Source: Ferruginibacter sp.
GTDB lineage: Bacteria; Bacteroidota; Bacteroidia; Chitinophagales; Chitinophagaceae
Length of the DNA stretch: 64,000 nucleotides
Reading direction: 5' to 3'
NCBI GenBank assembly: GCA_013141115.1
Contig: JABFRP010000001.1
Span: 372,001-436,000 of the forward strand
Shown: positions 10,101 through 17,787 of the stretch, one piece after another
Layout of the letters: the number at the start of each line of letters is the position of its first letter
Position numbering within the stretch: position 1 is the stretch's first letter
The notes under the pieces: model-generated
What the model saw: the letters and a program-made list of their open reading frames with translations, nothing else
Told to the model about the DNA's origin: nothing
Database searches by the model: none
Made by a program: the position numbers and the translations under genes

Positions 10101-10869
10101 GGCCATATTTAATACCAGTACAAGAGGCTGTGTGCCTTATACACCTGTTTTTCAAAACAATTCTTTGGGAGGCACAGATTGGATATGGCAATTCAGGGAT
10201 GGTACAGTTTTCTCTACAGATTTTGAACCAACCTATACTTTTAATCTTGTAGGTTCTTACGAAGTGCGTTTAATTGCAATTGATACCACCACCTGTAACA
10301 GGATAGATACTTCAGCATTTTTTACTATAACAGTTTACCCTATTCCCACAGCTAACTTTACATGGTCTCCAAACCCACCCATTGAAAATACCAGAACACA
10401 ATTCACTAATTTATCTGTAGGCGCAACAAGATATTTATGGGATTTTGGAGATGGAGAAACTTCAACAGAAGTAAATCCAATCCATCAATTTAATAAAACG
10501 GATACTTTTAATGTTGTATTGGTGGCATTTAATGATGCAGATTGTACCGATACCATTGCATTAGATGTACCGATAATAGTAAGGCCATTGCTGGATGTGC
10601 CTAATGCATTTACGCCGGGAAGATTTGCCAGCAGCAGTTACAATAATGGTATTGTTAAAGTAGAAGGATTTGGCATTGGTAAAATGATATGGAAAGTTTA
10701 TAACCGCTGGGGGCAACTGGTTTTTTCAACCACCAATTTAAAACAAGGATGGGATGGTACATTTAAAGGTGCTTTGCAACCCATGGATGTATACACTTAT
10801 ACTTTAGATGTGGAATTTACAGATGGAAAAAAATTGAGAAAAACAGGCGACATTACATTGCTGAGGTAA
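7195..10869 (+). CDS. secreted PKD-repeat protein with type B T9SS sorting domain
   Basis: The 1224-residue protein has a signal peptide (to VDAQ, about residue 27), an N-terminal domain beginning EFVENKGQWD that is typical of large Bacteroidota surface proteins, and a propeller-like region of SBBP-type repeats (about 270-760, recurring YIGG / FFGGSGDD-like turns). Four PKD domains follow, with WDYGDV, WDFGDG, WQFRDG and WDFGDG near residues 814, 912, 995 and 1080. The last 90 residues (VPNAFTPG, VYNRWGQLVF, GWDGTFKG, DVYTYTLD) are the gliding-motility-associated type B CTD. It should cross the outer membrane by T9SS and sit on the cell surface. The start is TTG 7195 or, equally plausible, TTG 7204. 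The next gene, 28 bp on, is its likely PorP/SprF partner. Confidence 0.9.
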   Translation: MTVLNKITKLFLTIVSTVFISLTVDAQMEFVENKGQWDSKVNFRGDFNSGSFFLESKGFTVALHNPADLQRVSAIQHGHATVSTSTSANAVEGKSSIPPVSDFPPITVRSHAYKVNFLGSNNNIQAQPDKVLPTYNNYLIGNDRSKWAGNCKIYQAVTYKNVYPNIDVRYYTEMNQLKYDLIVHPGGNPNAIAMRYDGADKLEIKNKELVITTSAGIVKELYPYSYQSFTGKRQAVDCKYVISDNVVRFKVSNYAATETLVIDPSLVFASFTGSAIGNWAYTATPGPDGSFFAGGISFGTGYPVSAGAYQTVFGSGVNEDNTGPYDMAIFKFSADGSQRLYATYIGGNANEQPHSMICDAQGNLIIAGRSASNNFPGVTGRAGSRNDYDIVVTKLNATGTAAIGAVRIGGTANDGVNIRGKYMTPEGADATRRNYGDDARSEVILDGAGNIIIVSCTQSSNFPVTPGTPIQPTFGGGRQDGVIVKLNTNLSAVLFSTFFGGSGDDACFVAAINPVTGNLYVAGGTTSDTIPGDRTGVISSTLQGSGTTDGFVTELQPDGSAIIKTTYQGTDGFDLVYGIQFDKFGFPYIMGTTTGLWPVVNATFSNPGAKQFISKLQPDLSGYVYSTVFGTNSASPNLSPVAFLVDRCQNVYVSGWGGGINSLKSFPTAGTNNMPLKDQLLNAFGQPITRPDGQDFYFFVLKKDADSLLFGTYFGQFGGVGDHVDGGTSRFDANGVIYQAICSCSGSGGGPFPTTPGVWAPTSRSDNCNQAAAKIEMNFAGVGASVKAAIAGVVDTIGCVPLTVLFTDTLAKGKMYIWDYGDVTNPKKDTTYAPNNSTSHTYNQVGTFRLTLVSIDSSTCNIADTAYINVKVGNNEVVPDFSFLKLDSCASLRYRFDNLTTAALPVYTNQTFIWDFGDGSPRVRTGFGSQIHTFPSTGTYKVRLVVADTAFCNSPDSTEKSLRINPNVKAIFNTSTRGCVPYTPVFQNNSLGGTDWIWQFRDGTVFSTDFEPTYTFNLVGSYEVRLIAIDTTTCNRIDTSAFFTITVYPIPTANFTWSPNPPIENTRTQFTNLSVGATRYLWDFGDGETSTEVNPIHQFNKTDTFNVVLVAFNDADCTDTIALDVPIIVRPLLDVPNAFTPGRFASSSYNNGIVKVEGFGIGKMIWKVYNRWGQLVFSTTNLKQGWDGTFKGALQPMDVYTYTLDVEFTDGKKLRKTGDITLLR

Positions 10870-10897
10870 ATAAAAAAGTAAGGAAAGAAATAAAAGA

Positions 10898-11920
10898 ATG
10901 AAGGCGAATAAAAAAATAACAGGATTAGCCATTTGCAGTTTGGTGTTTGCGTTAACAGTGCAGGCACAGGACTTGCATTTTTCCCAATTCTTTAATTCAC
11001 CTTTAACCACTAACCCGGCTAATACTGGTTTTATTCCCGATGCTGATTACAGGTTGGGTGCTAATTACAGAAACCAATGGAGTGCTGTAATGACAGTGCC
11101 TTATAAAACAACCAGTATTTTTGGTGATGCACAATTGTTCAGAGATAAGTTAGAAAATGGTTGGTTGGGTATTGGTGGTGTTTTATTAAGTGATGTTGCA
11201 GGTAGCGGAAGTTTGCGTAGTACTAAAGTATATGGCTCTATAGCTTACCATCAGCAATTGGGTAATAGTAGTTTGTTAAGTGCAGGTTTTAATGTAGGAT
11301 GGGCTAATAAACGTATTGATCAAAGTAAATTAAAATTCCCTGATCAGTTTGATGGTAAATTTTTTGATGCTCCGTTTACGGCAGTAAGTTTAACTAACAC
11401 CAGTGTAAGTTATATGGATGTACAGGCCGGGATGAATTATGCTTATTTTCCACAGGAAAATGTATACATCAACACAGGTTATTCTATTCATCATGTAAAC
11501 CGGCCTAAAGAAACTTTCTTTAACGATAATACTAATGCAGGAAGAATACCCATGCGCCATATCGGTTTTGTTAATGCCATTTTAAAAGTAAATGACAGGG
11601 TGATCATTAATCCAAACGCCTATTTTACCACACAGGCAAAAGCAACAGAATTGGTATTTGGCTTAAATGGTAATTACAATTTGTCAGAGTATGGAGAAAA
11701 ACAATTAGTGGCCGGCTTATATTATCGCCTTGGCGATGCTATTGCTCCAATGATTGGTTTTGAATTGAACAATACCAAATTTACTTTTAGTTACGATGCC
11801 ACTTTATCTTCTCTTAATAAATTTAATAATTACCGTGGCGCTTTAGAATTCAGCATAATTAAAAAAGGATTCTATCCTCAAAATCAGGACAGGCAGTCCA
11901 TGTGCCCTACCTTTTACTAA
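10898..11920 (+). CDS. PorP/SprF family outer-membrane protein
   Basis: The 340-residue protein has a signal peptide (cleavage after VQAQ, about residue 24) and then the hallmark opening of the PorP/SprF family, DLHFSQFFNSPLTTNPA, followed by YRNQW and alternating strands ending in a beta-barrel-like C-terminus. PorP/SprF proteins are 8- to 14-stranded outer-membrane proteins required for export or anchoring of T9SS cargo; SprF is specifically needed for the type B adhesin SprB. It lies 28 bp after a type B cargo gene in the same orientation, which supports a cargo/partner pair. A bidirectional terminator follows. Confidence 0.93.
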   Translation: MKANKKITGLAICSLVFALTVQAQDLHFSQFFNSPLTTNPANTGFIPDADYRLGANYRNQWSAVMTVPYKTTSIFGDAQLFRDKLENGWLGIGGVLLSDVAGSGSLRSTKVYGSIAYHQQLGNSSLLSAGFNVGWANKRIDQSKLKFPDQFDGKFFDAPFTAVSLTNTSVSYMDVQAGMNYAYFPQENVYINTGYSIHHVNRPKETFFNDNTNAGRIPMRHIGFVNAILKVNDRVIINPNAYFTTQAKATELVFGLNGNYNLSEYGEKQLVAGLYYRLGDAIAPMIGFELNNTKFTFSYDATLSSLNKFNNYRGALEFSIIKKGFYPQNQDRQSMCPTFY

Positions 11921-11942
11921 TCATTTATTTTCTGCAATAAAA

Positions 11943-11980
11943 AAGTGCCCCAAAAAATTGAGGCACTTGTAGTTTTTCTT
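11943..11980. terminator. bidirectional terminator between convergent genes
   Basis: AAGTGCC (11943-11949) pairs with GGCACTT (11962-11968) around a 12-nt loop. A-rich sequence lies on the left and GTAGTTTTTC on the right, so it can serve the PorP/SprF gene on the plus strand and the repeat protein on the minus strand. Confidence 0.7.
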
Positions 11981-11988
11981 GCCAATAA

Positions 11989-12588
11989 TTAAACGGAAGT
12001 TGTTTTTTTTGCCTTCTTTAATTCTTCTTTACTTTTTTGCAATTCTTCTTTTGCTTTTTCCAGTTCTTTCTTTATTTCTTCGGTATTAATATTTTTCAGT
12101 TCCTCTTTCATTTCTTTCATCGCCTCTGCTATTTCTGCATTTATTTTATTCATGTCCACTTCTTTTAAAGCTTGCTGTACTTCTTTATTAATGGCGCTCA
12201 TGTCTACCTCTTTCATCGCTTCTTTAATATCAGCATTTATTTTGGCCATATCCACTTCTTTAAGGCTTTGTTGTACTTCGTTCATTATTTTCTGTACATC
12301 TACCTCTTTAATAGCTTTATTTATTTCAGCAGTTATCTGGCTCATGTCAAGCTGCTTCATTTCTTCAGCAAATCGTTGCATGGCTTTTTCAAAGTCTTTC
12401 ATTGCTTTGTCAAACTCTGCCTGGTTCATTTTCTTTTTAGGCTTGGTAGTATCTTCATACACTTCCTGTGCGCCTAACCTTTGATGAACGAATGGAGAAT
12501 CCTGGAACGACATGGTGATAATACCGATTGCTATTGCTGCGGTAACGCCTGCAATAGCTTTTTTGTTTTTTAAAATAAATTGTTTCAT
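11989..12588 (-). CDS. membrane-anchored helical protein with 16-residue tandem repeats
   Basis: I do not recognise a named family. The 199-residue protein has one hydrophobic segment (about residues 10-27) after a basic start (MKQFILKNKK), so it is likely anchored in the inner membrane by a single helix. Residues 69-164 form six consecutive 16-residue units with the core pattern I..E/D...A/S.KEVDM.K; odd and even units alternate (INADIKEAMKEVDM versus INKEVQQALKEVDM), so the true unit may be 32 residues. The C-terminal 30 residues are almost pure Lys/Glu helix. Similar helical tails occur in Bacteroidota M56/BlaR-like sensor proteins, but there is no peptidase part here. A scaffold, lever or periplasmic spacer role is a guess. 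A good promoter candidate lies at 12636-12666. Confidence 0.8.
   Translation of the reverse strand: MKQFILKNKKAIAGVTAAIAIGIITMSFQDSPFVHQRLGAQEVYEDTTKPKKKMNQAEFDKAMKDFEKAMQRFAEEMKQLDMSQITAEINKAIKEVDVQKIMNEVQQSLKEVDMAKINADIKEAMKEVDMSAINKEVQQALKEVDMNKINAEIAEAMKEMKEELKNINTEEIKKELEKAKEELQKSKEELKKAKKTTSV
12097..12384 (-). repeat. six tandem 48-bp coding repeats
   Basis: Six in-frame 48-bp units encode the 16-residue repeats of the helical protein (residues 69-164). The KEVDM core recurs in the four central units; the outer two units are degenerate. Copy number could vary between strains by recombination or slippage. Confidence 0.75.
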
Positions 12589-12635
12589 GGCTTTACTTTA
12601 TTTTGGTTAATGATTAAATACGAATAATTTCGTAA

Positions 12636-12666
12636 CAAATATAGAAACCTATTTTAGTTTTTACAA
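12636..12666 (-). promoter_or_regulatory. Bacteroidota-type promoter for the helical repeat protein
   Basis: On the minus strand TTG (12664-12666), a 20-nt spacer and TATATTTG (12636-12643) match the Bacteroidota primary sigma factor consensus TTG-N17 to 23-TAnnTTTG. The predicted transcript has a leader of about 40 nt. Confidence 0.55.
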
Positions 12667-12763
12667 TTGGTTAATAAAATTTAACATTTTAAAAACCAGG
12701 CAGTTTTACAACATCATTTTATCAACTCGTTATTTTATACGATTTTTACATAAATAATGTTAC

Positions 12764-14182
12764 ATGGCATCGGAAGAAAAAAGTATCAAGACAGTTACAG
12801 AATATATCGGGCAGTTTAAAAGCATAGTTGGAGATGCCTTTGTAATGGTGGACGAAGAAACGTTGAATAATTATGCCCACGATGAAACGGAGAACCTCCA
12901 CTTTTTGCCAGATGTGGTTATAAAACCCAGAACAGCCGAAGAGATCAGTGCCATCATGAAAATATGTAACGCACAGCAAATTCCTGTTACACCACGTGGT
13001 GCCGGTACGGGTTTGGCCGGTGCTGCATTGCCGCAGTTTGGGGGAGTATTAATTTCAATGGAAAGAATGAATGCTATTTTGGATATTGACGAACGCAACC
13101 TGCAGATAACTACCGAGCCGGGTGTAATTACTGAAGTATTGCAAAATGCCGTTAAAGAAAAAGGATTGTTTTATCCACCCGATCCCAGCAGCCGTGGCAG
13201 TTGTTATATTGGCGGTAATATTTCTGCAAACAGCGGTGGGCCAAAGGCTGTAAAGTATGGTGTGGTAAAAGATTATGTGCTCAACTTACAAGTAGTATTG
13301 CCTACCGGCGAAATTATTTGGACCGGTGCCAATGTGTTAAAAAATTCCACAGGTTATAATCTTACCCAACTAATTGTGGGTAGTGAGGGTACATTAGGTA
13401 TAGTTACAAAAATTGTTTTAAAATTATTACCGCATCCTAAATATGATTTACTGATGCTGGTACCCTTTAATAATTTAGAAAAAGCAGGCGAAGCAGTAAG
13501 TGCCATTTTTAGAGCAGGTTTTATACCAAGCGCTTTGGAGCTGGTAGAAATAGATGCGTTAAAAATTGTGAGCAAAATGATGGATAGTGTTGCAGTGCCG
13601 GTTACTGATGATATTGCCGCCCATTTAATTATTGAGGTAGATGGCAATCATATGGAAACATTGATGAGTGAGATGGAGGCCATTGCATCATTATTAACGG
13701 AGTTTGATTGTGGCGAAATATTTTTTGCAGATGATGCACAGCAAAAAAATGAATTGTGGAAGTTGCGCCGCCGTGTGGCCGAAGCAGTAAAATTGGATGG
13801 TTATACCATTGAGGAAGATACTGTGGTGCCCAGGGCAGAACTGCCGGCATTGATACGTGGTGTAAAAGAATTGGGTAAGCAATATAATTTTCATGCCGTG
13901 TGTTATGGCCATGCAGGGGATGGTAATTTACACATCCGTATAAAAAAAGAAGGTAGTATTTACAGTTTAAATAATCCTGAAATAATACCGGGTTTAAAAG
14001 CAATGTTTACACTGGTAAAATCATTAGGTGGTACTATCAGTGGTGAGCATGGTATTGGATTAATTCAAAAAGAATACATGAATATTGTTTTTGATGAAGC
14101 CAATCTTGCTATAATGAAGGGTATTAAAAAAGTATTTGACCCTAACACTATTTTAAACAGCGGAAAAATATTTGATGCATAA
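12764..14182 (+). CDS. FAD-linked oxidase, GlcD / D-lactate dehydrogenase type
   Basis: The 472-residue protein has a PCMH-type FAD-binding domain with PRGAGTGLAGAALP (about 77-90) and SANSGGPKAVKYG, and the FAD-linked oxidase C-terminal domain with HAGDGNLHIRI and SGEHGIG near the end. These motifs and the length fit the GlcD / bacterial D-lactate dehydrogenase group, which oxidises 2-hydroxy acids such as glycolate or D-lactate and passes electrons to partners or quinone. No glcE or glcF homologue is adjacent, so this is more likely a single-subunit D-lactate/2-hydroxyacid enzyme than part of a GlcDEF complex. Substrate is unproven. Confidence 0.9.
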   Translation: MASEEKSIKTVTEYIGQFKSIVGDAFVMVDEETLNNYAHDETENLHFLPDVVIKPRTAEEISAIMKICNAQQIPVTPRGAGTGLAGAALPQFGGVLISMERMNAILDIDERNLQITTEPGVITEVLQNAVKEKGLFYPPDPSSRGSCYIGGNISANSGGPKAVKYGVVKDYVLNLQVVLPTGEIIWTGANVLKNSTGYNLTQLIVGSEGTLGIVTKIVLKLLPHPKYDLLMLVPFNNLEKAGEAVSAIFRAGFIPSALELVEIDALKIVSKMMDSVAVPVTDDIAAHLIIEVDGNHMETLMSEMEAIASLLTEFDCGEIFFADDAQQKNELWKLRRRVAEAVKLDGYTIEEDTVVPRAELPALIRGVKELGKQYNFHAVCYGHAGDGNLHIRIKKEGSIYSLNNPEIIPGLKAMFTLVKSLGGTISGEHGIGLIQKEYMNIVFDEANLAIMKGIKKVFDPNTILNSGKIFDA

Positions 14183-14251
14183 TTAAACACTAACCCGTAT
14201 ATCAAAGTCAATATGATCTTTACAAATAAATCACCCCGGAAAATACAGCAT

Positions 14252-14872
14252 ATGAAAAAAATAATTTTAGGCGCATTGCTATTGGTAACAGTAATTACAG
14301 TTAACGCTCAGAATGAAGAGGAGAAAGACGGCAAAAAAAAGTTGTTTAAAAAAGAAAATCTTTTTACTGGTGGTAGTGTAACTGTATCTTTTTTTAGTGG
14401 AGGCACGGTACTAGGTTTAAGCCCATATTTTGGTTATAGCTTAAATAAATATATTGATGTTGCAGTATCGGCAAATGTTAATTACACCTCCATACGAGAT
14501 GCATATTACTCGGGTGATAAATCAAGGCAAACGGTTATAGGTCCAGGTGCTTTTGTGCGCTTGTATCCCGTTAAATTTATATTTGCTCAAGCACAATTTG
14601 AACAAAGTTTTATTAAAGAAAAATATATTTATCCCAGTAATCTTGCTTTTCCAACCGAAACTACTAGTTACAATGTATCTAGTTTTCTAGTAGGCGGCGG
14701 CTACTGTAACGGAAGGGAAGGCACAGGCGATGTTTTTTATTATTTCTCTGTAATGTGGGATTTAAAAAAAGATATTAACTCCCCTTATGTTGATGGTTTG
14801 GGGCGTACTGTACCCATTATAAGGGCAGGCTTAAACATTCCATTGTTTCAAGGCGGTAAAAATAGAAGATAG
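14252..14872 (+). CDS. predicted outer-membrane beta-barrel protein
   Basis: No named family is recognised. From the ATG at 14252 the protein is 206 residues with a clear signal peptide (MKKIILGALLLVTVITVNAQ). The mature part starts with an acidic/basic linker (NEEEKDGKKKLFKKE) followed by alternating short strands rich in Gly, Tyr and aromatic residues, ending in a phenylalanine-containing strand, which fits a small 8-stranded barrel. An upstream in-frame ATG at 14213 would put 13 residues before the signal sequence and is less likely. It stands 69 bp after the oxidase gene and its 3' end nearly touches the convergent LOG gene (2 bp). Confidence 0.75.
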   Translation: MKKIILGALLLVTVITVNAQNEEEKDGKKKLFKKENLFTGGSVTVSFFSGGTVLGLSPYFGYSLNKYIDVAVSANVNYTSIRDAYYSGDKSRQTVIGPGAFVRLYPVKFIFAQAQFEQSFIKEKYIYPSNLAFPTETTSYNVSSFLVGGGYCNGREGTGDVFYYFSVMWDLKKDINSPYVDGLGRTVPIIRAGLNIPLFQGGKNRR

Positions 14873-14874
14873 TT

Positions 14875-15411
14875 TTACAGATAATTTTCTAACTCTTGTG
14901 GTAAATTAATTACATTAATTCGGTCTTCAATACTATCATACAAAAAGTTTTCTTGCTGCATTGTTTTTGCATGCGCTAATAAATGATTATAAAAACCTGC
15001 AGTATTTAAAATAAAAATTTCTTTACTGTGAATGCTTAATTGGTTCCAGGTAAGCATTTCAAATAATTCATCTAACGTGCCAAAGCCGCCGGGTAAAATA
15101 ATTGCGGCGTCGCACTTTTCGTACAGCATTTTTTTACGAACATGCATATTCTCCACCACAATCAATTCTGTAATGCCGTGATGGCTGTGTTCTCTGTCGG
15201 TTAACAACTGCGGAATGATACCAGTAACTTTTCCATTTTTTTCCAGTACAGCATTGGCCACTGCTCCCATGATGCCTTTGTTACCGCCGCCATAAATAAG
15301 GGTTACATTTTTTTTTGCTAAAATATGTCCCAATTGTTTTGCATGATTTTCAAACAAGGGATTGTTGCCAGATTTACTGCCGCAAAAAACTGCTAATGAT
15401 GTAATTGCCAT
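14875..15411 (-). CDS. LOG family protein (cytokinin-riboside phosphate phosphoribohydrolase type)
   Basis: The 178-residue protein has the Rossmann-like LOG fold signatures: GSKSG near the start, YGGGNKGIMG (about 40-49) and the catalytic PGGFGTLDE (about 107-115). LOG enzymes hydrolyse nucleoside 5'-monophosphates, releasing ribose 5-phosphate; in plants this activates cytokinins, while in bacteria the substrates are often AMP or other nucleotides. This is the short form of the family. A second, longer LOG protein lies at 17089, on the other side of the symporter gene. It is cytosolic. Confidence 0.9.
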   Translation of the reverse strand: MAITSLAVFCGSKSGNNPLFENHAKQLGHILAKKNVTLIYGGGNKGIMGAVANAVLEKNGKVTGIIPQLLTDREHSHHGITELIVVENMHVRKKMLYEKCDAAIILPGGFGTLDELFEMLTWNQLSIHSKEIFILNTAGFYNHLLAHAKTMQQENFLYDSIEDRINVINLPQELENYL

Positions 15412-15479
15412 AAATTAATTATCTTGAATTTTATTGCAAGCTAATTATTCGAAATTAATAAATCATTATAAATTATTTT

Positions 15480-17003
15480 ATGTCGCCAATTGTGATGTTC
15501 TCGTTTGTTATTGGATATTTTGTGCTGCTGCTTGCTGTAGCTTATTTTACCTCAAGGGGTAGTAATAACGAATCTTTTTTTATTGGCAACCGCAATAGCA
15601 ACTGGATGCTGGTGGCTTTTGGTATGATTGGTACAAGCCTTAGCGGCGTTACGTTTGTAAGTGTGCCGGGTGGTGTGGGTACAGGAAATTTTTTTTATTA
15701 TCAGATCGTATTGGGGTATTTACTCGGCTATATGGTAATTGCATTTGTGTTGATACCGCTGTATTACCGGATGAATTTAACATCCATCTATACTTATTTA
15801 GAAAAGCGTTTTGGTATTAATGCACATAAGGCCGGGGCATTCTTTTTTATACTCAGCCGAGTGGTAGGTGCCACAGCCCGTTTATATTTAGTGATAAGTA
15901 TTTTGCAACTTTTTATTTTTGATAAACTACATATTCCTTTTGAAGTAACTGCCCTGGTCATTTTATTATTGATCTTACTGTACACTTTTGAAGGTGGTGT
16001 AAAAACAATTATTTATACCGATACTTTACAAACCACCGGTATGTTGCTGGGGCTGGTAGTGTGTATTATTGTTATTATAAAAGCCATGGGTATGGATTTT
16101 GGCAGCACCTTATCATTAATGAATGAAAAGGGCTATACCAAACTTTTTAATACCGATGTAAAAGCGGGCTCTTTCTTTTTAAAACATATCGTCGGCGGTA
16201 TGTTCATTGCCATTGCTATGACGGGGCTTGACCAGGAAATGATGCAGAAAAATATCAGCGTAAAAAATATAAAAGACTCACAGAAAAATATAATGACATT
16301 CACTGCTGTATTAATGGTCGTGAATTTTTTGTTTTTATTTTTAGGCGGTATATTGTATTTATACGCCAGCACCAACAATATTAAAGTAGCACCTGACGAT
16401 CTTTTTCCCACCATTGCACTGAGCGATGCATTCAGCGGAACCATTGGTATTATTTTTATTATTGCATTAATATCTGCCTTATTCCCCAGTGTAGATGGTG
16501 CCATCACTTCGCTTACCTCTTGTTTTTGTATAGATATTTTAGGCATCAATAAAAAGGCAGGTACAGAAAAGGAGAAGAAACGCACCAGGCTTAAAGTACA
16601 TTTTACTTTTGCAGCCGTATTCTTTATTATGGTGCTTATTTTTAAAGCCATTAATGATAAACTGATCATTGATTTCATTTTAAAATTTGCAGGTATTACT
16701 TATGGGCCATTATTAGGGTTATTCTCCTTTGGTATTTTAACCAAAAGGCAATTGAATGATAAAATGATATGGACAGTCTGTATCATTGCGCCATTACTTG
16801 CTTTAGGTTTAGATGTACTCAGCAGCCCTGAATGGTACGAAAAGAAACTGCATGTTACTTTAGGATTGAAATCTGTTTCGGAAAGTATTTTCAGTGGTTA
16901 CAAAATTGGTAACGAATTAATTTTAATAAACGGAATATTTACGTTCATGGGCCTGTGGTTAATTTCTAAAAAAGGAGATAGCAAAGCAAATATTTCTCTG
17001 TAA
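15480..17003 (+). CDS. sodium:solute symporter (SSS family)
   Basis: The 507-residue protein is almost entirely hydrophobic with about 13 membrane helices and carries SSS-family landmarks: GMIGTSLSGVTFVSVPG in the second helix region (about 51-67), FILSRVVGATARLY, the TFEGGVKTIIYTD segment (about 169-181) with the conserved Gly-Gly-x-x-x-x-x-x-Thr-Asp pattern, and TGLDQEMMQKN (about 244-254). These proteins use sodium to drive uptake of sugars, amino acids or organic acids; the substrate is not deducible. It probably forms a single-gene unit: a hairpin terminator candidate follows at 17022. Confidence 0.92.
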   Translation: MSPIVMFSFVIGYFVLLLAVAYFTSRGSNNESFFIGNRNSNWMLVAFGMIGTSLSGVTFVSVPGGVGTGNFFYYQIVLGYLLGYMVIAFVLIPLYYRMNLTSIYTYLEKRFGINAHKAGAFFFILSRVVGATARLYLVISILQLFIFDKLHIPFEVTALVILLLILLYTFEGGVKTIIYTDTLQTTGMLLGLVVCIIVIIKAMGMDFGSTLSLMNEKGYTKLFNTDVKAGSFFLKHIVGGMFIAIAMTGLDQEMMQKNISVKNIKDSQKNIMTFTAVLMVVNFLFLFLGGILYLYASTNNIKVAPDDLFPTIALSDAFSGTIGIIFIIALISALFPSVDGAITSLTSCFCIDILGINKKAGTEKEKKRTRLKVHFTFAAVFFIMVLIFKAINDKLIIDFILKFAGITYGPLLGLFSFGILTKRQLNDKMIWTVCIIAPLLALGLDVLSSPEWYEKKLHVTLGLKSVSESIFSGYKIGNELILINGIFTFMGLWLISKKGDSKANISL

Positions 17004-17021
17004 CTTTACAAAATTAGTAAG

Positions 17022-17056
17022 TGCCATTCTGCAATTTGTAAAACTGTAGAATGGCA
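17022..17056 (+). terminator. probable terminator after the symporter gene
   Basis: TGCCATTCTGCA (17022-17033) pairs with TGTAGAATGGCA (17045-17056) over 12 positions with one G-U pair; the loop is 11 nt and is followed by TTGTATTTATAT. The U-tract is interrupted, so strength is uncertain. Confidence 0.55.
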
Positions 17057-17088
17057 TTGTATTTATATAAAATAATTAAAGTAATAAA

Positions 17089-17787
17089 ATGAACGGATCG
17101 ATCAACGCTTTAAAACAACGTAGCTGGAAAGAAAGCCAGGCGCATAGAAGCTGGCAGATATTTAAAATAATGGCAGAGTTTGTAGATGGCTTTGAAGCAT
17201 TGAGCAGGATCGGTCCTTGTATTTCTATTTTTGGAAGTGCAAGAACAAAGCCTGGTAATAAATATTATGAAGTGGCTGTTGAAATAAGTAAGCGATTGGC
17301 CGAAGAAGGTTTTGGAATTATCACCGGAGGTGGCCCCGGTATTATGGAAGCTGCTAATAAAGGCGCTTCTATTGCAGGAGGTAAATCAGTTGGTTTAAAT
17401 ATCGATCTGCCATTTGAACAACATCCTAATCCTTTTATCGATAGAGACAAATCATTAAACTTCGATTTTTTCTTTGTGCGTAAAGTAATGTTTGTAAAAT
17501 ACTCACAAGGGTTTATCATGTTGCCCGGTGGCTTTGGTACCATGGATGAATTTTTTGAGGTGGCTACATTAATACAAACCGGAAAATTTAAACAATCTCC
17601 TATGATACTGGTGGGCAGATCTTACTGGAGCGGGTTAATAAACTGGATAAAAGAAACCATGGGTGAGGAAGAGCACAACATCAATCCGGAAGATCTGAAT
17701 TTAATTCACTTGTTTGATACACCTGATGAAGTGGTGGATTTTATGCTGGACTATTATAAATCAAAACCCCTGGCACCAAATTTTTAA
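17089..17787 (+). CDS. LOG family protein, long form
   Basis: The 232-residue protein belongs to the TIGR00730/LOG family: SIFGSARTKPG (about 44-54), ITGGGPGIMEAANKG (about 77-91) and the catalytic PGGFGTMDE motif (about 144-152) are present. Compared with the short LOG protein at 14875 it has a helical N-terminal extension of about 40 residues (WKESQAHRSWQIFKIMAEF), typical of the bacterial type II LOG group. It likely hydrolyses nucleotide monophosphates in the cytosol. It is the first gene of a tight operon: its stop codon overlaps the ATG of the O-methyltransferase by one base. Confidence 0.9.
   Translation: MNGSINALKQRSWKESQAHRSWQIFKIMAEFVDGFEALSRIGPCISIFGSARTKPGNKYYEVAVEISKRLAEEGFGIITGGGPGIMEAANKGASIAGGKSVGLNIDLPFEQHPNPFIDRDKSLNFDFFFVRKVMFVKYSQGFIMLPGGFGTMDEFFEVATLIQTGKFKQSPMILVGRSYWSGLINWIKETMGEEEHNINPEDLNLIHLFDTPDEVVDFMLDYYKSKPLAPNF

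Noticed and set aside
16133..16678. 181-residue open frame opposite the symporter gene
   Set aside because: It is a hydrophobic shadow of the membrane helices on the other strand, with no start signal or family.
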